Source: Verrucomicrobiaceae bacterium UBA7681
Lineage (GTDB): Bacteria > Verrucomicrobiota > Verrucomicrobiia > Verrucomicrobiales > Verrucomicrobiaceae
Reading direction: 5' to 3'
DNA length: 64,000 bases
NCBI GenBank assembly: GCA_002482965.1
Contig: DLGZ01000006.1
Location: forward strand, 1,014 to 65,013
In this document: positions 1 through 7,882 of the stretch, piece by piece
Numbering within the stretch: the first letter of the stretch is position 1
How the letters are laid out: the number at the start of each line of letters is the position of its first letter
Made by a program: the position numbers and the translations under genes
The notes under the pieces: generated by a model
Databases searched by the model: none
What the model was told of the DNA's origin: nothing
Seen by the model: only the letters and a program-made list of their open reading frames with translations

Positions 1-626
1 GGAGTGGCTGTTGTGAGGTCATCCGGCCGCAGGGCGAAGTACGGCAGCCTGCCATACAGTTTGGCCGCGACCACGGCAGTGACGACCGTGCAGGCGGTGG
101 CCAGGATGGTGGGCATGATGATCTGATGCGCGCCTTTGATGCCTGCGGCGTTGAGGTAGTTGATGGCCGTCATGGGCACCAGTGTGAAGGCGGCGGTGTT
201 CATGGCGAGAAAGGTCACCATGGCATTGCTGGCGGTCTCCTTGTTCGGATTCAGCTCCTGCAGATGCGTCATGGCCTTGAGCCCGAGCGGTGTGGCGCTG
301 TTGCCGAGGCCGAGCATGTTGGCCGCGAGGTTCATGATCATGGCGCTCATGGCGGGGTGATCTCCCGGCACGTCGGGAAAGAGGCGGCGCATGATGGGGG
401 AGAGAAGGCGTGCGGCCAGTTGCAGGAGTCCGGCTTTTTCCATCACGCGCATCACCCCGAGCCAGAAGATCATCAGCCCGGCCAGCGGCAGGGCGATGTC
501 CATCACCGCGGCTTTGGATTTAGCCAGGATGGCGGCCACAATGCCGGTGTCTCCCGAGACATTGCCGAGCAGCGCGGCGGCGCACAGGCCGGAGAGGAGG
601 AGGAAGGACCAGATGTAGTTCAGCAT
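1..626 (-). CDS. SpmA-like nucleoside-recognition/Gate-domain membrane protein (3' end outside window)
   Basis: The reverse-strand reading frame opens at an ATG at 626 and stays open to the window edge, giving about 208 residues of a longer protein. The product is strongly hydrophobic, starting MLNYIWSFLLLSGLCAA. It carries the Gate-domain signature NMLGLGNSATPLGLKAM, followed by an NPNKETASNAMVTFL stretch, as in spore maturation protein A. In non-sporulating bacteria SpmA and SpmB homologues are common, often fused into a protein of about 400 residues; the missing C-terminus could hold the SpmB half. The molecular role of this family is not settled and a transport or membrane-stress function is only inferred. 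The gene is divergent from the CarH-type regulator. Confidence 0.75.
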   Translation of the reverse strand, partial: MLNYIWSFLLLSGLCAAALLGNVSGDTGIVAAILAKSKAAVMDIALPLAGLMIFWLGVMRVMEKAGLLQLAARLLSPIMRRLFPDVPGDHPAMSAMIMNLAANMLGLGNSATPLGLKAMTHLQELNPNKETASNAMVTFLAMNTAAFTLVPMTAINYLNAAGIKGAHQIIMPTILATACTVVTAVVAAKLYGRLPYFALRPDDLTTAT

Positions 627-724
627 GTCGTAGTTGAAAATGTGACAACGTAGTAGCCAGATGCGGCGGCAATGCGTAAACGTTTCTGCGCCAGCCTCAA
701 GTGGCAACTCCCATACATTTGTTC

Positions 725-1663
725 ATGCCCTGTCCTATTCAGCTCGCCAGCAAGCTCAGCGGCCTCAGCCAGCACGTCATCCGCATCTGGGAGAGGCGCT
801 ACAGCGCACTGAGCCCCAGCCGCACCGGTACCAATCGCCGGATGTATTGTGACGAGGCGGTCAAGAGGCTGAAGCTGCTGAAGATTCTCACGGAAAACGG
901 TCACCGCATCGGCGGGGTGGCGCGGCTTGGCACGGATGAACTGGAGGAACTGGTCAAGCGCGTGCAGGTCATTCCCGCAGATCCGACGACGGCCGTGCCC
1001 GCCGAGGATCTCCCGACGTCGGATCACCTCATGCAGCCGGAGCAGTTTGTGGAGGCCGCCATCGCCGCCTCCAAGCGCTACGACTGCGAGGGCCTGCGCC
1101 GCGTGCTGCTCCAGGCACGGCGGGAGCTCGGCCAGCGCGGCATGCTGCATCAGGTCATTTGCCCGCTCATCATTCAAGTCGGCAGCAACTGGCAGCAGGG
1201 CGTCATGCGCCCGAGCCACGAACACATTGCCACTGCCGTGATCCGCGAGATGCTTCTCACGCCCGTGCCAGGCTGCCAGACCCCCGCGCATGCCCCGGAA
1301 CTGGTGGTGGCCACGCCTGCGGGGGAACTCCATGAACTCGGGGCGCTGATCGTCGCCGCGTCCGCACGTGACATGGGGTGGTATGTCACCTATCTCGGCC
1401 CCAATCTGCCCGTCGAAGAAATCGCCGCCTGCGCCATCGCCCGGCATGCCACAGCCGTGGCCCTGAGCGTGGTCTACCCGGAGAACTGCCCGGTCATTGT
1501 GGCAAAACTCCGCCGCATGCGCGAGCTGCTGCCGCCCTCCATGCGCTTCATTGTGGGCGGGCGTGCGTCAGACGGCTACCGCGCCGCCTTGCCTGACGAG
1601 GCCATTCAATGGGTCAAATGCCTGCACGGCCTCGACGAGGCCCTCAGCAAGAATCTGCGGTGA
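725..1663 (+). CDS. MerR-family B12-binding transcriptional regulator, CarH/CarA/LitR type
   Basis: The 312-residue protein has an N-terminal MerR helix-turn-helix (LSQHVIRIWERRY, residues 14-26), a B12-binding helical-bundle domain (about 100-180) and a C-terminal Rossmann-like cobalamin-binding domain (about 192-312). It retains both CarH hallmarks. These are the W-x9-E-H motif that caps the adenosyl face (W156, E166, H167) and the E-x-H-x-x-G motif (E201, H203, G206), whose histidine is the lower cobalt ligand. CarH proteins are repressors that bind adenosylcobalamin and release DNA on light exposure; targets are usually carotenoid or photolyase genes. A GTG at 701 would add eight residues; ATG 725 is preferred because it places the HTH at the usual N-terminal distance. 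No carotenoid gene is nearby, so the target may lie outside the window or be the divergent SpmA-like gene. Confidence 0.88.
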   Translation: MPCPIQLASKLSGLSQHVIRIWERRYSALSPSRTGTNRRMYCDEAVKRLKLLKILTENGHRIGGVARLGTDELEELVKRVQVIPADPTTAVPAEDLPTSDHLMQPEQFVEAAIAASKRYDCEGLRRVLLQARRELGQRGMLHQVICPLIIQVGSNWQQGVMRPSHEHIATAVIREMLLTPVPGCQTPAHAPELVVATPAGELHELGALIVAASARDMGWYVTYLGPNLPVEEIAACAIARHATAVALSVVYPENCPVIVAKLRRMRELLPPSMRFIVGGRASDGYRAALPDEAIQWVKCLHGLDEALSKNLR

Positions 1664-1664
1664 G

Positions 1665-1731
1665 AAAGTAGTCCTGAGCTTTAGCTCGTTCTGGAACGCG
1701 TGACCGCTGGGGCTATCCGGCTCAAACTAAT
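1665..1731 (+). repeat. Dispersed repeat family 1, copy A
   Basis: Beginning one base after the regulator stop codon is a segment with the near-palindrome GAGCTTTAGCTC followed by TCTGG. It matches segments at 14364-14394 (opposite strand) and 30377-30441. The similarity to the 30.4-kb copy continues to the words ATCCGG and GCTCAAACT about 45 bases further on. The inverted core could form a short hairpin and serve as a 3' end signal. Confidence 0.6.
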
Positions 1732-1798
1732 GCACCGACGCACTGTGGCGAGGATACTTGGAAATTTGCACCCGCCATGTGAAGCGGAGCGTCTTGAT

Positions 1799-1832
<34 letters not shown>

Positions 1833-1959
1833 TAGGATTTTGCTTCGAGGGCACTTCTTGACCCCTCTGGACCTCTTTGACTTCACCCGACCCCAACACG
1901 CCGAATTTGAACCTTGTCCAAGTTGCACCCGGCACGACTCCCTCTAGTCTGCCCGCCTC

Positions 1960-2787
1960 ATGCTTCTCTACCGCACTTCCAACGGCTGTTTCATCCAATC
2001 CGCGAACTCCTGGCACGCCGTGCCAGAATCCAACTGGGATGCGCTGCTCGAAATCGTGGGACTCTCCGCCTACCTCGCGCAGATTGCTGCGACGACACCC
2101 TCGGTGGACGCACCCGCACCGGAAACCATTCTCGCTCCCATCGTTTCCCAGGAAGTGTGGGCCGCAGGAGTCACCTACTTCCGCAGCCGCACCGCGCGGA
2201 TGGAAGAAAGCAAAGACGCCGGTGGTGGCAGCTTCTATGACCGCGTCTATGCCGCAGAGCGCCCCGAGATTTTCTTCAAGGCCACCCCTCAACGCGTCGC
2301 CCATCCGGGTCAGGCCATGCATCTGCGCAGCGACTCCAAATGGATGGTGCCCGAGCCAGAGCTCACGCTCTGCATCAACAGCCGTGGCGAGATCATCGGC
2401 TACACCGTGGGCAACGACCTTTCCTGCCGCGACATCGAAGGCGAAAACCCGCTCTACCTGCCGCAGGCGAAGTGCTTCAAGCTCTGCGCCGCACTTGGGC
2501 CTGCCATCTTGATTCAGAAGGAAGCTCCAGCGCCCACCACACGCATTCATTTGCAGATCGACCGCGCAGGAGTCGCCGCCTTCGAAGGGGAAACCACCGT
2601 CTCTCAGCTCAAGCGTACACCCGCCGAGCTTGCAGGCTTCCTCTTCCGCGACAACACCTTTCCCACCGGCACCTTCCTCATGACCGGCACCGGCATCGTC
2701 CCCGGAGATGAATTCACCCTGCAAAGCGGCGACATCATCAGCATCACGATTGATGGCATCGGCACGCTGGTGAATCCGATGGCGTAG
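1960..2787 (+). CDS. Fumarylacetoacetate hydrolase (FAH)-family protein, possible 2-keto-3-deoxy-sugar-acid dehydratase/hydrolase
   Basis: The 275-residue protein matches the FAH fold. A divergent N-terminal part is followed from about residue 125 by the PEPELTL metal-binding glutamates, the GYTVGNDLSCRDIEGENPLYLPQ stretch (aspartate ligand and active-site Arg/Asp) and the KCFKLCAALGP lysine segment. FAH-family enzymes hydrolyse C-C bonds of diketo acids or dehydrate 2-keto-3-deoxy-pentonates. The ketoglutarate-semialdehyde-dehydrogenase-like gene 1.5 kb downstream supports the second activity, because those two enzymes are consecutive in the oxidative Weimberg pentose pathway: 2-keto-3-deoxypentonate to 2-oxoglutarate semialdehyde to 2-oxoglutarate. 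The exact substrate cannot be read from sequence. The start ATG is the first in frame and gives an N-terminus typical of this subfamily. Confidence 0.82.
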   Translation: MLLYRTSNGCFIQSANSWHAVPESNWDALLEIVGLSAYLAQIAATTPSVDAPAPETILAPIVSQEVWAAGVTYFRSRTARMEESKDAGGGSFYDRVYAAERPEIFFKATPQRVAHPGQAMHLRSDSKWMVPEPELTLCINSRGEIIGYTVGNDLSCRDIEGENPLYLPQAKCFKLCAALGPAILIQKEAPAPTTRIHLQIDRAGVAAFEGETTVSQLKRTPAELAGFLFRDNTFPTGTFLMTGTGIVPGDEFTLQSGDIISITIDGIGTLVNPMA

Positions 2788-2952
2788 CACCGAAGCAGCT
2801 TCCAGCCTTCAACGGAACGGCTGAGCCTTTGACCGCTGTATGGGATGCGCGTGTCGAGGCTCGTGCCGCTTCATGGATGTGAGGTGGAAGACAAATCTGG
2901 TGAATAAAGGGTTTAGGTCTGCGTCTGAGGGTGTCTGCATGCATTCATTATC

Positions 2953-3729
2953 ATGAAGACGCCCATCCTCCTGCTGACTCTTGCCTTTTCGGGGATGACG
3001 AGTTGCTCGTCGAAACCGACACTCGTCATCACCAGCAGCCTCGGCAAACATGCCTTGCGCGGCAGGACCCTCGCTGTCGGCGGCTTCACCGCTCAGGATC
3101 TGATGGTGTACCCTGGGAAGGTGGCCGAGGCCACCATCGTTTTTGATGCGGGCACGGCGTTGCAGCATCGGTTCAAGCCTTCCCAAGTGCTGACGGCGGA
3201 AGCCGTACGCACGGCAGCCGGATCACCTCCGACGAAGTTCAGTTCCCATGTGCCGGTCATTCTCGGCAGCAAACTCACTCCGAACTTCATCCGCAAGACC
3301 CGCGCCCATGGCATGGATTATCTGTTATGGATCGATCTGCTCGACAATTCCGTGGAGAACGGCAGCAATCAATGGGTCTCCACCCGCACTGAATCCTCAT
3401 CGTGCAGTTGCACCAAGAAAAACGGAGCCAAATGCAGCAGCAGCTCCTGTGGCAGTTCCTGCCAGGGCTCATGCTGCCAGGAACGCACGGTGAAAGAATA
3501 CAACAGTGCCACATCCGCCACGCGCACCCTGCTGGCCAGCTATTCGTTGCTGAACACCACAACCGGCAAGGCGGTATGGCGGGCCGATGCCAAGCTGGCT
3601 AGGTCGAATAGTCACTCCGCCCAGTCTGACTCCGACTATCCCGCCTTGCCCAAGGTCCCTTTGCCGCCCACGGAAGCGGAGATCATGAAGCGGATGACCA
3701 CGGCTGCTATTGCGCGATTGCCGAAGTGA
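2953..3729 (+). CDS. Predicted lipoprotein with a Ser/Cys-rich insert
   Basis: The 258-residue protein begins MKTPILLLTLAFSGMTSC, a short type II signal peptide with Cys18 as the likely lipidated residue (lipobox MTSC, slightly atypical). A beta-rich central part resembles secreted DUF4410-like lipoproteins, but I do not recognise the family with certainty. Between about residues 147 and 180 lies an insert dominated by serine and cysteine, with eight Cys (SCSCTKK, CSSSSCGSSC, GSCCQE). This could bind metal or form disulfides. The C-terminus is predicted helical (PTEAEIMKRMTTAAIARLPK). It sits between the FAH-family gene and a toxin-antitoxin pair, with no sign that it shares their function. 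Confidence 0.7.
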   Translation: MKTPILLLTLAFSGMTSCSSKPTLVITSSLGKHALRGRTLAVGGFTAQDLMVYPGKVAEATIVFDAGTALQHRFKPSQVLTAEAVRTAAGSPPTKFSSHVPVILGSKLTPNFIRKTRAHGMDYLLWIDLLDNSVENGSNQWVSTRTESSSCSCTKKNGAKCSSSSCGSSCQGSCCQERTVKEYNSATSATRTLLASYSLLNTTTGKAVWRADAKLARSNSHSAQSDSDYPALPKVPLPPTEAEIMKRMTTAAIARLPK

Positions 3730-3794
3730 TGGGGCGGGAAGCCAGAGGGGTGAATTTGTATTGCCGTGCTACGTAAATCAGGCAGGTTGGAGCT

Positions 3795-3980
3795 ATGAGC
3801 AATCGCCAGATCGCCATCGACCTCCTTGAGAAGCTTCCAGAAGACATGTCGCTTACGGACATGGCCCGTGAGATTGAGTTTGTGGCCGGGATTCGTGAGG
3901 GCTTTGACCAGTTGGAACGAGGTGAAGGCATTCCCATCGAGAACGTGCGTGAACTGATGTCGTCATGGATTGTCGGGTGA
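3795..3980 (+). CDS. Antitoxin of a type II toxin-antitoxin module
   Basis: This 61-residue acidic protein (MSNRQIAIDLLEKLPEDMSLTDMAREIEF...) is directly followed by a RelE/ParE-type toxin gene whose start overlaps it by 16 bases, the usual antitoxin-first order with translational coupling. Its sequence resembles the short helical antitoxins that pair with ParE/RelE toxins (the phrase EFVAGIREGFDQLERGEGIP is typical). Such proteins neutralise the toxin and repress the operon. A purine-rich GGTTGGAG lies just upstream of the ATG. No separate DNA-binding motif is evident, so autoregulation is inferred only from the family. Confidence 0.8.
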   Translation: MSNRQIAIDLLEKLPEDMSLTDMAREIEFVAGIREGFDQLERGEGIPIENVRELMSSWIVG

Positions 3981-4273
3981 TTATCTCGCCGCGTGCGTTG
4001 CTCGACTTGAAGGAGATTGTTCGCTACATCTCCATGGACAATCCTCAGGCGGCCCATCGTTTTGGCGAAAAACTGGTCTGTGCCGCCGAGTCCCTCGCGC
4101 AGATGCCTGAGCGGGGGCGCATCGTTCCAGAGCTGGATGACGGCATTACAAGGGAGATCGTCGTCTATCCCTATCGAATTGTTTATCGTTACAACAAAGA
4201 TGAAAACACCGTCGGCATCGCACGCTTCTGGCATGGCGCACGAACACTGGACGAAACCGCATTTCTCTTTTAG
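3965..4273 (+). CDS. RelE/ParE-superfamily toxin
   Basis: The 102-residue basic protein has the classic ParE/RelE layout: an N-terminal beta strand and helices (VIISPRALLDLKEIVRYISMDNPQAA), a central LAQMPERGRIVPEL turn, and a C-terminal sheet IVVYPYRIVYRYNKDENTVGIARFWHGAR. RelE-like members cleave mRNA on the ribosome, while ParE-like members poison gyrase. Residues alone do not decide between them, but the R-x-V-Y-R-Y and WHGAR elements favour the ParE/RelE2 group. The gene overlaps its antitoxin by 16 bases and ends 13 bases before the aldehyde dehydrogenase start, so read-through could reach that metabolic gene. Confidence 0.88.
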   Translation: MDCRVIISPRALLDLKEIVRYISMDNPQAAHRFGEKLVCAAESLAQMPERGRIVPELDDGITREIVVYPYRIVYRYNKDENTVGIARFWHGARTLDETAFLF

Positions 4274-4286
4274 AGACTCCCCAACC

Positions 4287-5870
4287 ATGACACTCACCGG
4301 ACATCACTACATCGCGGGCCGCGAGGCGGCTCCCCACGGCCATCTTTTTCACGCCTTCAATCCCACCACCGGCGCCCAGCTTGAGCCTGCGTTTGGCGAT
4401 GCCACGCACCGCGAGGCCGATGAAGCCATGCAGGCTGCGGAGGGTGCTTATGATGCGCTGCGTCTCGCGACACCGGAGACACGTGCGACTTTGCTCGATA
4501 CGATTGCCGATGAAATCACCGCCTTGGGAGATGTGCTGATCGAGCGTGCGCATGCCGAGTGCGCCCTGCCCATCGCACGCCTCACCGGTGAGCGTGGTCG
4601 TGCGATCGGCCAGCTCAAGCTCTTCGCGGCACTAATCCGTGAAGGCTCCTGGGCCAATGCTTGCGTGGACCATGCAATCCCCGACCGCCAGCCGCTGCCG
4701 AAGCCCGATGTGCGCCGCGTCATGCTGCCCATCGGCCCCGTGGTGGTGTTTGGTGCGAGCAATTTTCCCTTCGCCATTGGTGTCATCGGCACGGATTCCG
4801 TCTGTGCCTTGGCCTCTGGCTGCCCGGTCGTTGTCAAAGGCCACCCTGCACATCCTGGCACCTGCGAGATGCTCGCGCGTGCGGTGCTGAGCGCCCTGCA
4901 CAAGGTGGGGCTGCCTGCGGGCTGCTTCTCGCTGCTGCATGGGAAGGGCAATGACATCGGCACCACATTGACCAAACATCCTCTCACCCAGGCCGTCGCT
5001 TTCACCGGCTCCCTGCGCGGTGGCCGTGCGCTGATGGATGTGGCTGCTGCCCGTCCGCATCCGATTCCGGTGTATGCCGAAATGGGTTCGGTGAATCCAG
5101 TCTTCGTGCTGCCAGGAGCGCTCAAGGAGCGTGCCTCGAAAATTGCTGAAGGCTATGTAGGTTCGGTGACGATGGGTGTGGGCCAGTTTTGCACGAATCC
5201 CGCCGTCGTTCTCGGCCTGAAGAGCGACGATCTGAATCAGTTCATCAGCAACGCTGCGGCCCTCGCCAGTAAAGTGGCCCCGCAGACCATGCTGCATCGC
5301 GGCATCTGCGAAGCCTATGACGCTGGCACCGCCGTGTGGCAGACCGTGAAGGGACTGCAACTTGTCGGTGAATCGGAAACTCCTTCCAGCGAAACCGCCT
5401 CCCAGGCAGCGTGCCGCATCTTCACCACAACCATCGACGTGCTGGAAGCCAACGAAGAGCTGCGCCGCGAGGTGTTTGGCCCGTGCTCGATCATCACGCA
5501 ATGTGCCACCCTCGAAGACATGCTGCGCTATGCGAACAGCCTCGATGGCCAGCTCACCGCCACCCTTCAGGGCACCGAGCAGGATCTGCGCGACTTCGCC
5601 CCGCTCATCCGTGTGCTGGAGCGCAAGGTGGGCCGCATTGTCTTCAACGGTTTCCCCACCGGCATCGAAGTCTGCCCCTCCATGCATCACGGCGGCCCAT
5701 ATCCCGCCGCCAGCCACAGCTTCTTCACCAGCATCGGCACCGGCAGCATCTACCGCTTCGTCCGTCCCGTTTCCTACCAAGGCTTCCCGGAAGAAGCGCT
5801 TCCCGAATTGCTCAAAGATGCCAACCCACGCGGCGCCATGCGCATCGTGGATGGCGTGATGACGCGGTAG
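4287..5870 (+). CDS. Aldehyde dehydrogenase, 2-oxoglutarate semialdehyde dehydrogenase type
   Basis: The 527-residue protein matches the NADP-dependent KGSADH group of the ALDH superfamily in length and sequence. Features include the N-terminal HYIAGREAA, the cofactor-binding PIGPVVVFGASNFPFA region (about 145-160), the general-base glutamate in AEMGSVNP (about 268) and the nucleophilic cysteine in MGVGQFCTNP (about 300). The C-terminus has the MHHGGPYPAASHS region typical of this group. It oxidises 2-oxoglutarate semialdehyde to 2-oxoglutarate, the last step of non-phosphorylative pentose and glucarate-type pathways. ATG 4287 is chosen because the upstream in-frame extension overlaps the toxin gene and lacks ALDH similarity. 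The FAH-family gene upstream is a likely pathway partner. Confidence 0.9.
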   Translation: MTLTGHHYIAGREAAPHGHLFHAFNPTTGAQLEPAFGDATHREADEAMQAAEGAYDALRLATPETRATLLDTIADEITALGDVLIERAHAECALPIARLTGERGRAIGQLKLFAALIREGSWANACVDHAIPDRQPLPKPDVRRVMLPIGPVVVFGASNFPFAIGVIGTDSVCALASGCPVVVKGHPAHPGTCEMLARAVLSALHKVGLPAGCFSLLHGKGNDIGTTLTKHPLTQAVAFTGSLRGGRALMDVAAARPHPIPVYAEMGSVNPVFVLPGALKERASKIAEGYVGSVTMGVGQFCTNPAVVLGLKSDDLNQFISNAAALASKVAPQTMLHRGICEAYDAGTAVWQTVKGLQLVGESETPSSETASQAACRIFTTTIDVLEANEELRREVFGPCSIITQCATLEDMLRYANSLDGQLTATLQGTEQDLRDFAPLIRVLERKVGRIVFNGFPTGIEVCPSMHHGGPYPAASHSFFTSIGTGSIYRFVRPVSYQGFPEEALPELLKDANPRGAMRIVDGVMTR

Positions 5871-6256
5871 GGGCTGCGCTCGGAGTCGCGCGCCAGCGTC
5901 CCCGGAGTGCGGTGGTTGAGAGGCAAGGGCAAGGCCCTTGCCTCGGAAGCACCGCTTTCGAGCGTCTCGTGGCAGACGCGAAGCTGACCAGCCTGCGCGT
6001 CCCGCAGCCCGAGTTCTGTCGGGTATTTCATCGTGTTCGCGCGCCGTCCTGCCTGCGAAAGCGGTAGCTGTGTTCGTTCCTCACTCCGCAACCGCAGTCC
6101 ATATCAGAAGCTTCGACTCGCGAGGCTATTTGGAACCGGAGCGAAGCGGGTCGCAGACCGCCGCAGGCAAATAGACAGCCGTAGGCTGCCCCGAAGGGGT
6201 GACATAGCGAATCAATGCGGTAGCTACGTTCGTTCCTCTCCGGCCCGCTTGCCTCC
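5871..6256 (+). repeat. Gene-free 386-base convergent spacer with hairpins and repeat family 2
   Basis: No coding potential is seen between the convergent ALDH and AAA genes. The stretch holds a perfect 11-bp inverted repeat with a 3-base loop at 5920-5944 (arm GAGGCAAGGGC), which lacks a following T-run. It also holds repeat family 2 at 6056-6100 (AAAGCGGTAGC...GTTCGTTCCTCACT...), with a shorter second copy at 6217-6238. Family 2 recurs inverted at 25349-25390. Smaller dyads such as CCCCgaaGGGG follow near 6190. This looks like REP-type intergenic DNA that may also end both transcripts. Confidence 0.6.
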
Positions 6257-7696
6257 TTACCGCTCCTTCTTCGTATTCGACGGCGCGTTGAGGAACTTGC
6301 GCATGTCGTTGAAGATGCTGTTCGGGCCTTCCTGCGACTGCGCATGAGTGCGGACGCCTTCAAACCATTCCGCGGTGCTGGGCGAGTGCGCTTTGGCCAC
6401 GGCGAGCAGGAGCTCAAGCGTGATCGGCACGGGCTGGCCGGTGTGGATGGCGGCGGAGAGGGCGAGTTCGGCGGCGCGATCGAAGACCCATTTCAGGTCG
6501 GCACCGGAGAAGCCGTTGGTGGCTTCGATCAGCTCTGCGTTGTCGAATTCCGCAATGGGCTTGTCCTTGGCGAGCAGTTCGATGATCTGGGCACGCGCCG
6601 GGGCATCCGGCGGTGCGACGAAGATGGCCTGATCAAAACGACCGGGGCGGCGGAAGGCGGGATCAAGCGCCCAAGGCTGGTTCGTGGCACCGATGACGAG
6701 GATGCGCTGGTTTTCGCTGCGGATGCCATCCATCTCGTGCAGGAACTGGTTCACCAGATTGCGCATCTGGCTTTCGCGGATCTGCCGGCGGTCCTGGGCG
6801 AGGGAGTCGATGTCGTCAAAGACTAGCACGCAGGGGGCGTTGGCGCGGGCGGTTTCGAAGATCTGGTGCAGATTGCGCTCGGTGCTGCCGAAGTAGGGGT
6901 CGAAAATCTCGTGGAGACCCACGGACAGGTAGTTGCAGGGGACTTCTCCCGCGACGGCGCGGAGAATGAGAGTCTTGCCACAGCCGGGGGGGCCGTAAAT
7001 GAGGATGCCGCCGCCGGTTTTGCGACCGTAGGCTTTGTAGAGATCAGGGAACTGCAGCGGGTAGGTGATCTTGAGGCGGATCTCCTCCTTCAGTTCTTCC
7101 ATGCCGCCGACATCGGCAAAGGTGACGCTGCCACGCTCGGGGTCGCCGGGGGCGTAGAAGGTCTCGGGGCGCCAGTCATAGGGAGGATCATCGAAGGGAT
7201 CTTCGAAGAACTCATCCTGATCGGTGCCACCACCGGTCAGCGGTGATTCCATGCTGGGAGGTTCTGGAGCCGGGGCAGGGGCTGTTTTGCGGGCATCACG
7301 CGCCGTGCGGCCGAGCTCACGCTCAAGGGCGGGATCGCTCATGGTGCCGTCGATCTGCGCGGCACGGTCAAAATGCTCGATGGCTTTCGGGCGGTCTCCT
7401 TCGCTCAGATACACGCGGCTCAGCAGCAGGTGGGCCTGGGCATTGGTGGGTTCCAGGAAAATGACGCGTTCGGCACGCACGGCAGCGCCGGAGGTGTCAC
7501 CCTCCATAAACAACACCTTGGCGATGCCCAGCATGGCGTCGGTCTGGTCCGGGTCCTGTTCCAGGGCGCGGGAGAAGACCTCGCGGGCTTCGTCCAGATG
7601 CAGTTCTTCCAAGCACGCCCGACCATAAAGCAGCAACAACGAGAGGTTGTTCGGTGACTGGGTCAGGGCGTCGCGGAGAGCGGAGGAGTTTGGCAT
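6257..7696 (-). CDS. TPR-repeat AAA+ ATPase (VPS4/FtsH/Cdc48-like AAA module)
   Basis: The 479-residue protein fuses three or four N-terminal TPR-like helical pairs (residues about 1-125) through a Pro- and acid-rich linker (135-180) to one classical AAA module (190-430). The AAA module has Walker A GPPGCGKT (235-242), a pore-loop-like DPYFGSTERN (266-275), Walker B VLVFDDIDSL (290-299), sensor-1 region VIGATNQP, arginine fingers RRPGRFD and an AAA-lid NGFSGADL motif. The closest relatives by eye are meiotic-clade or proteasomal AAA proteins. No protease domain or membrane anchor is present, so it probably remodels a TPR-recruited client in the cytoplasm. It is monocistronic and divergent from the small secreted coiled-coil gene. 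The client is unknown. Confidence 0.85.
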   Translation of the reverse strand: MPNSSALRDALTQSPNNLSLLLLYGRACLEELHLDEAREVFSRALEQDPDQTDAMLGIAKVLFMEGDTSGAAVRAERVIFLEPTNAQAHLLLSRVYLSEGDRPKAIEHFDRAAQIDGTMSDPALERELGRTARDARKTAPAPAPEPPSMESPLTGGGTDQDEFFEDPFDDPPYDWRPETFYAPGDPERGSVTFADVGGMEELKEEIRLKITYPLQFPDLYKAYGRKTGGGILIYGPPGCGKTLILRAVAGEVPCNYLSVGLHEIFDPYFGSTERNLHQIFETARANAPCVLVFDDIDSLAQDRRQIRESQMRNLVNQFLHEMDGIRSENQRILVIGATNQPWALDPAFRRPGRFDQAIFVAPPDAPARAQIIELLAKDKPIAEFDNAELIEATNGFSGADLKWVFDRAAELALSAAIHTGQPVPITLELLLAVAKAHSPSTAEWFEGVRTHAQSQEGPNSIFNDMRKFLNAPSNTKKER

Positions 7697-7882
7697 GGGT
7701 TTAATGATAGACCACCGCCGGGGGTGATCCTGCTGAGATTTAAGAGCGCACGAAGCATGCCGCCAATGATTTCTTGAGACAACTCATGACCTTCAAACTG
7801 ACTGCAACCGCTGGTGACGGGCCAATGGAGCGAACTTGAAGTTTGCCTGACACGAAGCATTTCCGCTGGGGTTATTGCCTGG

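Noticed and set aside
7540..7565. CTGGT-N11-TCCAG inside the AAA gene
   Set aside because: One arm mismatch and within coding sequence, without a promoter context.
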